Positions 1-7,220 of a stretch of DNA of 10,190 nt are shown piece after piece. This DNA comes from Paludibacter sp. (GTDB taxonomy: Bacteria; Bacteroidota; Bacteroidia; Bacteroidales; Paludibacteraceae), in assembly GCA_030655595.1 (NCBI GenBank), contig JAUSNQ010000020.1, positions 1-10,190 on the forward strand, written 5' to 3'. The notes below the pieces were generated by a model that saw only the letters and a list, made by a program, of their open reading frames with translations, was not told where the DNA came from and did not search any database. How positions within the stretch are numbered: position 1 is the first letter of the stretch; each line of letters begins with the position of its first letter. A program made the translations under genes and the position numbers.

Positions 1-3000
1 ATTAGCAATTGCCAGATGGTTAATATTTCATACACACCGATTAATATTTCGGGCACTGCTAATCCCGTTATCACTGACATTGAGTTTATCAATGTGGGCT
101 GGAGGGCTATTGGATTGATAGGCGGCAATGTTTTTCTGAATGGAAATATCCAAAAAAGAAACATGGCAGGATATAACAACATCACTTATGTTTTGCTCAA
201 CGACATGATTATCAATCAGGGAGCGTACATTACCATCGATCCGGGTGTAGTCATCAAGACTGCCGGGTACCATGATTATTATGGTAATTATTGGTATTGG
301 ATGAACGGTCAGCGCATTTATGTTCATGGTGGACTTAAATCATCGGGGACAGTTTCTGAAAATGTGATTATCAGTTCTATTAAAGATGATAATGTGGGGA
401 ACCCACTTGATACGAACGGCGATGGCAATGCCAGTAGTCCGGCAGCAGGCGACTGGAGTTTCATCAAATTCACCTCAGCAGCCGATGACGCATTCAACAC
501 ATTCAACTACACGCAACTGAAATTTGGTGGTGGCGGTGAAGAACAAGGCATGCTGCATTTTGAAAATGCAGGAGGAAGCATTTCGAATTCGACAACTACA
601 AACTCCCGCAGTTATGGTATTTTCTGTAATGGAAATTCAAATCCGACTTTTAATGCTGTAGTAATACAAAATTCATCCTTAGACCCGATTGCACTTTCGC
701 TAACCTCTGATCCTTCATTCAGCAATATGAGCTTTGTATCCAATTTCAGCAATGCAATTAAAATCATCAATGAAGATTTAATCGGAGGTGCGTTGCTGAC
801 ACCAAGAAGTATCGCTGGTATTGAGAATATTGCTTACATCATCGACAACCTGAAAATACACAGCAGCGGTAAACTGACCATCAATCCGGGAGTGGTGATT
901 AAGTTCAGATCAGAAAGCTCCTACATCAGGGTAGAAGGCAACTTGATGGCGGTTGGAACTCCTGAGCAGAAAATACACTTCACTTCGTTCAAAGACGACT
1001 CCAAAGGAGGTGACTCGAACAACAACGGCAATTCAACCGCACCCGAGAGAGGTGATTGGGGAAATGGTATTTCACATTGGTACGGCTACTGGATTCTTCC
1101 TCCGGGAGGTATATATTTTGCCAACAACACCACAGTCTCCGACACCATCAATGTTCTGGACCATTGCGAAATTAAATACGCAGGCACCGGTATCCGAACT
1201 GAGAATGCACATGCAAGTATCAACAACACAAGCATTCAATTGTGTAATTATTTTGGCACAACTGTTATTGGCAATTCAAATCCGGTCTTCAACAATTGTC
1301 AGTTCTACAACCTGAATTACAGTCCTGTCGAACTGAGTTTGTTCTCTTACCCTGCATTCAATAACTGCAGTGCCTTGAATGTCGGTTTTATGGCACTAAC
1401 CGTTATACCGGAAACATATTCCCAATCGGATACAGTACCCATCAGGAGTTTTGCCGGATACGACAACATCACCTACCTCATGGAAGGACCATCAACCATC
1501 AACTCGGGCACAACCATCACCATTCCTGAAGGAGTTGTATTCAAATCAAAAGAAAGCATCATCTCCGGAGGGTATTATCATAGACCATCCTATAACATGG
1601 CAAACGGGTTTAATGTGAACGGCGAATTAATCATCAACGGAACTACAAGCAATCCTGTTGTTTTTACACATTTAACTGATGATGCTTACGGAAACCCGAT
1701 GGATACTGAATTAAACGGCACTGCAAGCTCACCCAATGAGAATTACAATGAGTGGAGTGGAACATGGATTAGTTTCAATGATGTCAGCAATGACCTGAGT
1801 AACATCCATGGAGCAATATTCAGGTACGGCGACGTGGGAATCAGCACCCTGTGTGCATCACCTAAAATCAACAACAACCGTTTTGAAAAACTACATTGTG
1901 GTGTAGATATGAACGGAGTTTCGAGTCCGGTAATCGACAGTTGTACATTCCACAACCTCAGGCATTATCCCATGCAGATTTCCTTGGTAGCATATCCTCA
2001 ATCAACAGTTGATAATGCTATTTCCGGAACGACTTACAAGGTCATCAAAGTCCGTGACGAAATACTCACACAGGAAGTGACACTACCAAAAAGGAATTTC
2101 GGAGGAAAAGCTAATATCCCATATTACTTCGAAGACTACGAAATTGGCACGAGTGCATCGCTTGACATTGCTCCGGGTGTAATCTGCAAATTTGGTCGAA
2201 AAGACTGGTGGATGGAACAAGGCATGACGGTCAAACGCGGACTCAGAGCAGTTGGTGGCAGCTCCCCTGATTCAATCATTGTCTTTACCAGCATTGCCGA
2301 TGATTTCTACGGAGGAGATTCCAACGCCGATGGTAACGCAACAAATCCTGGTAATTATCGCTGGGGAGGCATCCACATCGCTGATGAATCTTTGGATCCA
2401 CTTTGCGAATTAAAAAACTGTCATTTCCGCTTTGCCGATCAAGGTATCTCATTATTCAGCGCATCACCGGTCATCGACAATTGCAATTTCAATCACAACA
2501 ACCATGGAATAATACTTCAAGGTGCATCCAATCCTGTCATAAGCAATTGTGATTTCAGCAGCAACACCTTCTACGGATTAAAAAACGCGGATAAATCCTT
2601 CGAAGTTGTTGCAGCCAATTGCTGGTGGGGAAGTAACGCAGGACCAGTCGTGACAGATGAAGAAGCAGAAAATGCAGGCGAACAGGAACAAATCACCACA
2701 GCAGTAAATTATATCCCCTGGCGCAATGCAGGAGCTGTCAACCCGGTGATGGGCGATGTCAGTCTGAATGGTTTGATACAAGCATACGATGCTTCTTTGA
2801 TTCTGAAACACGCAGTTGAATTAATCACGTTGAATGACCTGCAGAAAGATGTGGCTGATGTCAGCAACAATGGCGATATTTCAGCTTTAGACGCTTCGTT
2901 GGTTCTGCAATATGTGGTGGGCTTGGAAAACACCTTCCCGGTGCATAAAGTCCGACAGGCTGAAGTAGCAACAGTTTCACCAGCTATCTATCTGGAAAGC

Positions 3001-3651
3001 GTGACAACTTATGATGGCGAAACAACCGTACAGATTCCGATACACCTGAATAGTCCTGTAACAAACTACAGTTCAGACATCCGTATCCGCTTCAATCCGG
3101 AACGCTTACAAATGATTAGCATCACGCAAAACGTACAAAACATGTTGATGGAAACTAATTTTGACAATTTGAGCGGTTTTGCGTACATCAGCATGGCCGA
3201 TACAAAAGGTTTCAGTGGCGCAATCATTCCGGCTACCATGCAGTTTAATATTGTCTCACCCATTTCAGCAACGACAGAACTCAAATTTGAAAAATTCTTG
3301 CTGGATGAACAAGATTATCTGTATCTGGCGGAAAACGGAATCATCAACATCATCAAGGTAAATGCAAGCATTGATAATCCGGACATAGGTAAAACCGGAA
3401 TCAACAAGCTGATGCCAAATCCATTTGTCACAGAAGCATTACTGACTTTTACAACCGAAAAAGAAGGGGTAATTAAAATTGACCTCTACAACCTGACCGG
3501 ACAAAAAGTGAGGAGCTTCCTGAACGAATTCGCACCAGCCGGAACGCACATCCGGAGGATCAAAGATGAAGACTTGGCTCCTGGCACATACATCCTGAGG
3601 ATGAGGAGTGACGAAAACAGCTATTCACTTAAATTTCAAGTCACTAAATAA
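1..3651 (+). CDS. Repetitive right-handed beta-helix protein with dockerin-like, cohesin-like and T9SS sorting modules (5' end outside window)
   Basis: The frame is open from base 1, so the gene starts upstream and the first ATG (16) is probably internal. Counting codons from base 1, residues about 50-880 form four long repeats rich in beta-helix signatures such as SNPVI..C.F, closing with CWWGSNAGP near 874-882, a motif typical of NosD-like beta-helix proteins. Residues about 918-979 resemble a type I dockerin: two loops (DVSLNGLIQAYD and DVSNNGDISALD) keep acidic or amide residues at calcium-binding positions, each followed by a helix. Residues about 995-1119 resemble a cohesin fold. Residues about 1134-1216 (LMPNPF, LYNLTGQKV, PGTYILRM) are a T9SS type A sorting domain, predicting export and surface attachment or release. 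No catalytic residues are recognised; adhesion or glycan binding is possible but unproven. The next gene follows after 12 nt, suggesting an operon. Module calls are by eye. Confidence 0.88.
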   Translation: MSNCQMVNISYTPINISGTANPVITDIEFINVGWRAIGLIGGNVFLNGNIQKRNMAGYNNITYVLLNDMIINQGAYITIDPGVVIKTAGYHDYYGNYWYWMNGQRIYVHGGLKSSGTVSENVIISSIKDDNVGNPLDTNGDGNASSPAAGDWSFIKFTSAADDAFNTFNYTQLKFGGGGEEQGMLHFENAGGSISNSTTTNSRSYGIFCNGNSNPTFNAVVIQNSSLDPIALSLTSDPSFSNMSFVSNFSNAIKIINEDLIGGALLTPRSIAGIENIAYIIDNLKIHSSGKLTINPGVVIKFRSESSYIRVEGNLMAVGTPEQKIHFTSFKDDSKGGDSNNNGNSTAPERGDWGNGISHWYGYWILPPGGIYFANNTTVSDTINVLDHCEIKYAGTGIRTENAHASINNTSIQLCNYFGTTVIGNSNPVFNNCQFYNLNYSPVELSLFSYPAFNNCSALNVGFMALTVIPETYSQSDTVPIRSFAGYDNITYLMEGPSTINSGTTITIPEGVVFKSKESIISGGYYHRPSYNMANGFNVNGELIINGTTSNPVVFTHLTDDAYGNPMDTELNGTASSPNENYNEWSGTWISFNDVSNDLSNIHGAIFRYGDVGISTLCASPKINNNRFEKLHCGVDMNGVSSPVIDSCTFHNLRHYPMQISLVAYPQSTVDNAISGTTYKVIKVRDEILTQEVTLPKRNFGGKANIPYYFEDYEIGTSASLDIAPGVICKFGRKDWWMEQGMTVKRGLRAVGGSSPDSIIVFTSIADDFYGGDSNADGNATNPGNYRWGGIHIADESLDPLCELKNCHFRFADQGISLFSASPVIDNCNFNHNNHGIILQGASNPVISNCDFSSNTFYGLKNADKSFEVVAANCWWGSNAGPVVTDEEAENAGEQEQITTAVNYIPWRNAGAVNPVMGDVSLNGLIQAYDASLILKHAVELITLNDLQKDVADVSNNGDISALDASLVLQYVVGLENTFPVHKVRQAEVATVSPAIYLESVTTYDGETTVQIPIHLNSPVTNYSSDIRIRFNPERLQMISITQNVQNMLMETNFDNLSGFAYISMADTKGFSGAIIPATMQFNIVSPISATTELKFEKFLLDEQDYLYLAENGIINIIKVNASIDNPDIGKTGINKLMPNPFVTEALLTFTTEKEGVIKIDLYNLTGQKVRSFLNEFAPAGTHIRRIKDEDLAPGTYILRMRSDENSYSLKFQVTK
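148..2640 (+). repeat. Four in-frame protein repeats of about 213-216 codons within the beta-helix gene
   Basis: Each unit opens with a basic-residue motif ending in Gly (KRNMAG, PRSIAG, IRSFAG, KRNFGG). The Gly codons lie at 169, 817, 1456 and 2104, a spacing of 648, 639 and 648 nt. Each then has a (P/E)GV(V/I) turn and an Asp-rich loop (DTNGDGN, DSNNNGN, DTELNGT, DSNADGN), then Cys-containing beta-helix rungs. Protein similarity is clear but DNA identity is modest, so the duplications are old. The first 40 or so residues in the window look like the tail of a further unit, so the array continues upstream. Confidence 0.85.
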
Positions 3652-3663
3652 TAAATTACCGCC

Positions 3664-5901
3664 ATGAAAAAACACATCATAACAATTTGTATCCTGATGA
3701 TTTTCATGTGTTTCCGGAATAACGTATATGCCGTAACATTGACAATAAACGACACCCTTGCTTTCAAAGGCGCTATCATCGACATCCCTGTCTATGTGGA
3801 TGAAGAGTTAAGCACCTTTCAGGTTTCTGCTTACAGTTTGCAGCTTTTGTTTGATGCAAATAAAATGCAGGCACTGGGAGTCATCACAGATCAAACGGTA
3901 TGTAGCGCACTTGGCACACCAGTCGTGAATACAACCCAGCAAGGGATGATCACGATAGGTGCTGCCGGTACCGGTTACCTTTCCGGAAGCGGTATTTTTA
4001 TCATCATCAGGTTCAAAGTGCTCAATACCGGTGGTTGCGAATTAATTTTCACCGGCAAACAAAGCAATTATCTGAACGAAGGTACACCAGTTTTAGCTTT
4101 CGATAACGGGTGGATTAACATTGATAATCCGCCTGCTATCCATATCTACAGCGATAAAACCAGCATGGCAGTTGGCGATTCCCTGCAACTCTGGGTGTGG
4201 GGAGGCAATGAACCTTACAGTTGGTCGGTATCAGACCCCAATAAGGCAGCAATATCATCCAGCGGCATGCTGAAAGCATTGGATTCGGGTATCATCCAGG
4301 TTTATGCAAAAGATGCTATGGGAATCAAGGATTCACTGATGAATTTCACCATACATCCGTTTAAACTATCTATTCCGGGCAATCTGACACAGTGGAAAAA
4401 TAACACGATTGACATTCCCGTTTACATCACCGATGTAACAGCAAGTCAAATTAGTTCAGGTAGTTTCGAACTCCATTACAACACATCACTCTTACATGCA
4501 ACATCATTGGTAAATGAAAGCACTTTGCTGAGCAACAGTCAGGTTGTAATGAACACCAACGGAGCAGGAGTGAAAATTGCATTTGCAACAACGGGGACAT
4601 TACAGGGTGCAGGTGTTTTGCTTTACATCCGTTTTACGGTCAACGATGCAGCAATTTATTCAACGCCGCTATCATTTTCAGCAATCATTTTCAATGAGAA
4701 CATCCAAGTGGCATTTGAAGACGGATACTTTACAACCAAGCAATTTGGTCAACTCTACGTCTACCCCATCATGGGAGAAATGTTGGTTGGCGACACCTTG
4801 CAAATGGAGGTCTTTGGTGAATTCACGCCGCCAGTCAACTGGAGTGTTAGTCACCCCGATGTTGCCGAAATCTCCTCATCAGGTTTACTCAAAGCAGTAA
4901 AAGGTGGTAAAACCCGTGTTTTCGCCACCGACTCGACCGGATCTAAAGGATTTACTGATTACTATTTCATGCTCGATACAAGGGTGATGCTGCCTGACGA
5001 GACAATTTGCGTAGGCGACGGTCAGTTACGAATACCTTTAATTATTGACTATTTAAATGAAGATGCAACCGACATATTCTCAATTGAATTTGAGCTACAA
5101 TATGATACGGCTTGGATGACATTTTCCGGTTTGTCGTACGACAACATTGTCCCTACAGGCTGGTTGCAATTGGTCAATGATCAATCGGGTAAGATTCTGT
5201 ATGCCGGGTCAGGAGCATCTGCTATTTCGCAGACAGGTACAGTCGTTCATTTTAATTTTAATCTGAAAGAAAAATTCAGCATTTATGATTGGACTGATTT
5301 TCTGCTTCATCATATCCGGATGAACGAAGGTGATCCGGTTGTTAATGACTTTGCCCGCAGCGGTCTGACACGCAAAGATGTTCCCGGAAAACCGGATGTT
5401 GTGTGGGGAGATACTTTGTTGGGTGAATTTAGTTATGTGTCACTTTTAACCGTTAATGAAGTCCAAAATGCCCTTCACTATGTCTGGGTTTTGCCAGCAG
5501 GTATGACCGGCAACAGTTCGACAAACAGCATTGAGGCGGTAGTCGATGAGAGTTTCGTTTCTGGAATTGTTTCAGTACATGCAGTCAACGACTGTGGGGC
5601 GGGAGAAGCCTTTGAATTTACGGTAAAAAAGGAGTCGCATTCAGGATACAATTCAATAAATGATCCAGATTATGTCTGTTTCCCAAACCCCGTGCATGAT
5701 AAAATTCACATCCGAATTCCTCAGGAAGCAGTTGGAAAAACAAAACTAATTTTGATGGAAGTCACAGGCAAAACGCAGTATGTCAACACACCAATCGAAC
5801 GTGAAAGTGAAATTGACCTGCGTGCACATCCCAAAGGTATTTATTTGATAAAAGTTTGGAATGATGAAAAATCGCGATTTATCAAGTTGATAAAAGAATA
5901 A
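3664..5901 (+). CDS. Secreted multidomain protein with cohesin-like, BIG2-like and PKD-like modules and a T9SS sorting domain
   Basis: A 745-residue protein with a Lys-rich N-terminus, hydrophobic core and probable signal peptidase site near A23 (VYA). Module order by eye: cohesin-like (about 24-155), BIG2-like Ig fold (156-232, WSVSDPNKAAISSSGMLKA), cohesin-like (233-358), BIG2-like (360-438, WSVSHPDVAEISSSGLLKA), cohesin-like (440-575), PKD-like (577-660, HYVWVLPAGMTG), then a T9SS type A tail (667-745, CFPNPVHDKI and KGIYLIKVWN). The two cohesin-BIG2 pairs are clearly an internal duplication. No enzyme domain is visible, so a scaffold or adhesin role is inferred. It starts 12 nt after the preceding stop with no Shine-Dalgarno sequence, which is normal for Bacteroidetes, and is probably cotranscribed with it. 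The upstream partner carries a dockerin-like module, giving a possible cohesin-dockerin pair. High confidence in coding and secretion, moderate in module names. Confidence 0.9.
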   Translation: MKKHIITICILMIFMCFRNNVYAVTLTINDTLAFKGAIIDIPVYVDEELSTFQVSAYSLQLLFDANKMQALGVITDQTVCSALGTPVVNTTQQGMITIGAAGTGYLSGSGIFIIIRFKVLNTGGCELIFTGKQSNYLNEGTPVLAFDNGWINIDNPPAIHIYSDKTSMAVGDSLQLWVWGGNEPYSWSVSDPNKAAISSSGMLKALDSGIIQVYAKDAMGIKDSLMNFTIHPFKLSIPGNLTQWKNNTIDIPVYITDVTASQISSGSFELHYNTSLLHATSLVNESTLLSNSQVVMNTNGAGVKIAFATTGTLQGAGVLLYIRFTVNDAAIYSTPLSFSAIIFNENIQVAFEDGYFTTKQFGQLYVYPIMGEMLVGDTLQMEVFGEFTPPVNWSVSHPDVAEISSSGLLKAVKGGKTRVFATDSTGSKGFTDYYFMLDTRVMLPDETICVGDGQLRIPLIIDYLNEDATDIFSIEFELQYDTAWMTFSGLSYDNIVPTGWLQLVNDQSGKILYAGSGASAISQTGTVVHFNFNLKEKFSIYDWTDFLLHHIRMNEGDPVVNDFARSGLTRKDVPGKPDVVWGDTLLGEFSYVSLLTVNEVQNALHYVWVLPAGMTGNSSTNSIEAVVDESFVSGIVSVHAVNDCGAGEAFEFTVKKESHSGYNSINDPDYVCFPNPVHDKIHIRIPQEAVGKTKLILMEVTGKTQYVNTPIERESEIDLRAHPKGIYLIKVWNDEKSRFIKLIKE

Positions 5902-5917
5902 AATTCAAAAAAATTTT

Positions 5918-5925
5918 TACCTTTG
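5918..5925 (+). promoter_or_regulatory. Bacteroidetes-type -7 box (TACCTTTG) upstream of tRNA-Lys
   Basis: TACCTTTG is an exact match to the TAnnTTTG element used by the primary sigma factor of Bacteroidetes. It lies just after the stop of the preceding gene and 54 nt before the tRNA. No clear TTTG -33 box is present at the usual distance. Transcription should begin several bases downstream, so the hairpin at 5939-5973 would lie in the tRNA leader. Confidence 0.65.
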
Positions 5926-5938
5926 CACCGCAAACAAG

Positions 5939-5979
5939 AGATGAGTGAATGTTTCCCTAAAATTCACTCATCTTCTTTT
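5939..5979 (+). other. Perfect 12-bp stem-loop followed by a T-rich run, just before the tRNA
   Basis: AGATGAGTGAAT (5939-5950) pairs perfectly with ATTCACTCATCT (5962-5973) around an 11-nt loop, followed by TCTTTT. It could terminate the upstream operon. However, it lies between the promoter-like box and the tRNA 5' end (5980), so it should also be transcribed as tRNA leader. The stem is AT-rich, weaker than a classic terminator. Confidence 0.6.
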
Positions 5980-6052
5980 GACTCCGTAGCTCAGCTGGTA
6001 GAGCAACAGACTCTTAATCTGTGGGTCGTGGGTTCGAACCCCACCGGGGTCA
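5980..6052 (+). tRNA. tRNA-Lys (anticodon CUU)
   Basis: A 73-nt sequence folds as a complete cloverleaf: acceptor 5980-5986 with 6045-6051 (one G-U pair), D arm GCTC/GAGC, anticodon stem ACAGA/TCTGT, T arm GTGGG-TTCGAAC-CCCAC and discriminator A at 6052. The anticodon loop CTCTTAA (6011-6017) gives anticodon CTT at 6013-6015, decoding the Lys codon AAG. CCA is not encoded and must be added after transcription. The gene is intact, follows its own promoter-like box and is followed by an intrinsic terminator. The tRNA may also mark the edge of the accessory region to its right, although no duplicate of its 3' end is visible in the window. Confidence 0.97.
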
Positions 6053-6061
6053 CACATATTG

Positions 6062-6098
6062 AAGCTACTCTCTTGATTTTCAGGGAATAGCTTTTTTT
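6062..6098 (+). terminator. Intrinsic terminator of tRNA-Lys
   Basis: AAGCTA (6062-6067) pairs with TAGCTT (6088-6093). After one C-A mismatch, TCTCT pairs with AGGGA (one G-U). The loop is 8 nt and a run of seven T (6092-6098) follows, a standard Rho-independent layout 10 nt beyond the tRNA. Confidence 0.85.
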
Positions 6099-6225
6099 AT
6101 TGGCTTATTTTTGTCCACCAAATGTCAACCTGATTTTTTCTACGTTTTTTTGAGGTTTTTAAACTCCTAAATGTATTTGTTCAGAAATACTCAATTTCTC
6201 TTACTGTAATTTTTTTTTAGGTATT

Positions 6226-6456
6226 TCAAATAGTACGTTCATAAAAACCACTTTCAAGTTGTCTTTCAAATTCTCGTTTTGAATAGTTTTCCTTGATAGT
6301 TAAACGAATGTAAAATTCCTTTTCGTTTCTATCTTTTGTTCACGATAGAATTAGCAAATTGTTTGACTAACGAATTTCTCTCACCAGTGGTGCGAGAAAT
6401 TGGTCTTGGCAATATGTTTCATAAAATAGCTTCATTCTCCAGAGGTTCTGCAAACT
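6226..6456 (-). pseudogene. Decayed fragment of a YhcG/DUF1016 (PDDEXK nuclease family) gene
   Basis: On the minus strand one frame reads SLQNLWRMKLFYETY, then LAPLVREI, stop, SNNLLILS, stop, TKDRNEK and EFYIRLTIKENYSKREFE, ending ESGFYERTI. This is the recognisable order of the DUF1016 N-terminal domain of YhcG-like proteins, where the usual text is close to NLWRM..FYE.Y, PLVREISW.HN..IL and EREFYLR.AI...S.RELERQI.S...ERT. The frame holds two in-frame stops: TAG at 6367-6369, where the family normally has Trp, and TGA at 6340-6342. There is no start, and no C-terminal nuclease part is recognisable downstream (toward 6100). It is therefore a dead remnant. Its upstream side ends near 6456, next to the putative end of the IS3-like remnant, suggesting the gene was interrupted there. 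YhcG proteins are often found on mobile or defence-related DNA; that is family knowledge, not seen here. Confidence 0.8.
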
Positions 6457-6460
6457 TATT

Positions 6461-6481
6461 TGAGACACAAAGTTAAGCAAC
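6461..6481. mobile_element. Candidate terminal inverted repeat of the IS3-like remnant
   Basis: The segment starting TGAGACACAAAGTTAAGC lies between the transposase stop (6518) and the point where YhcG similarity resumes (6456). Starting with TGA is compatible with IS3-family ends. No inverted partner was found on the other side, so this is a placement by context only. Confidence 0.35.
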
Positions 6482-6517
6482 ATTTTTAATTAAATCATTT
6501 TTAACTCTATACAGTTC

Positions 6518-6900
6518 CTAGAATTCATCAATAGTTCGAAAGCCAAAAGACGAAAACCTTCTTTTATGATTGTGCCAAGATTCAATGTATTCAAAAACAT
6601 ACAAGCTCATTTCTTCTTTGGGTCTATGTTTAGTTCCATAAACCAGTTCAGATTTGAGTGTTTTGAAAAAGCTCTCAGCCACGGCATTATCCCAACAATT
6701 ACCTTTACGACTCATGCTTTGGCAAGCTTTCAAAAATTCCAGCAAATGATCGTTTGTTTGCTGGCATATTGAACACCCCTATCCGAATGAAAAATCATGC
6801 CTTGAATGAAGGTTCGCATGGTAACCTTTTTGCGAAACAAATTATGCCAGTTGGCCGGCAAAATAACAGAATATCTGTTGGCGGTTAACCAATTTACAGG
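6518..6900 (-). pseudogene. Truncated, frameshifted IS3-family transposase (OrfB C-terminal part)
   Basis: The intact 3' segment (6745-6518) encodes SRKGNCWDNAVAESFF and TLKSELVYG, then YIESWHNHKRRFSSFGF, the unmistakable C-terminal end of IS3-family OrfB DDE transposases. Upstream, another frame carries IFHSDRGVQYASK (about 6795-6757). The two frames join by a one-base deletion near 6750-6760. Restoring it gives exactly 35 residues between the Asp of HSDRG and the Glu of NAVAES, the DD(35)E spacing of the family. Further upstream the open frame toward 6900 (RKKVTMRTFIQG and before) is only weakly transposase-like. The first catalytic Asp, the integrase-like N-terminal part and OrfA are missing. 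The gene is inactive. A plus-strand open frame over the same bases is a shadow. Confidence 0.88.
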
Positions 6901-7053
6901 GATTAATAAGTGCTCCGACTTTTCGGAGTGGACTCAGTATTAAATATTTTAGAAAAAAGTTAAATACTTTGATTCTTTGTATTAAATATTTTCATACATT
7001 TGAAAAAATTTTCAAATAAAAGTTTAACACCTCTAAAAGCCGTAAACTTTCAA
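6901..7053. other. Non-coding AT-rich stretch with a hairpin and a 14-nt direct repeat
   Basis: No gene is visible. CTCCGA (6913-6918) pairs perfectly with TCGGAG (6923-6928) around CTTT without a T-run. GTATTAAATATTTT occurs twice, at 6937-6950 and 6979-6992, exactly 42 bp apart. TACATTTG (6995-7002) matches the TAnnTTTG promoter box, but the nearest TTTG boxes stand 15 and 23 nt upstream, neither at ideal spacing, and the next gene begins over 200 nt away. Confidence 0.5.
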
Positions 7054-7202
7054 GCTAATGTATGTGTAATATGCATATTTCTTCATCATATTTAACTCCC
7101 TTGTTTACAAGCCTCAAGAAATAAAAATCAAGTCAGCTAAATTGGACGTATGAACAATCAGTTACACATTCTAAAAAAGGAGTTGTAAATATATCGGTTA
7201 GC
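7054..7202. repeat. Nested inverted repeats upstream of the lipoprotein gene
   Basis: GCTAA (7054-7058) and ATGTGTAA (7062-7069) are mirrored in nested order by TTACACAT (7162-7169) and TTAGC (7198-7202). The arms are unequal (3 nt between the two left words, 28 between the two right ones). The outer right word is part of the inverted repeat that borders the lipoprotein gene. It could be a degenerate recombination site; pairing by chance in AT-rich DNA is possible. Confidence 0.35.
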
Positions 7203-7211
7203 ACCAATTTT
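7197..7211. repeat. Left inverted repeat flanking the lipoprotein gene
   Basis: GTTAGCACCAATTTT lies 10 nt before the ATG. It matches the reverse complement of 7957-7971 (GTTGGCACCAGTTTT) at 13 of 15 bases, so the gene is bracketed almost exactly by this pair. Confidence 0.6.
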
Positions 7212-7220
7212 ATAACGAAA

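Noticed and set aside
953..1315. Plus-strand open frame of 120 codons inside the beta-helix gene
   Set aside because: It is in another frame of a strongly supported coding region, is Thr-rich and low in complexity, and has no start signal.
6099..6225. Continuation of the YhcG gene toward its nuclease domain
   Set aside because: All three minus-strand frames were read; none gives recognisable YhcG text, so the remnant is ended at 6226.
6566..6772. Plus-strand open frame of 68 codons
   Set aside because: It lies antisense over the clear IS3 transposase remnant and resembles nothing; a shadow frame.
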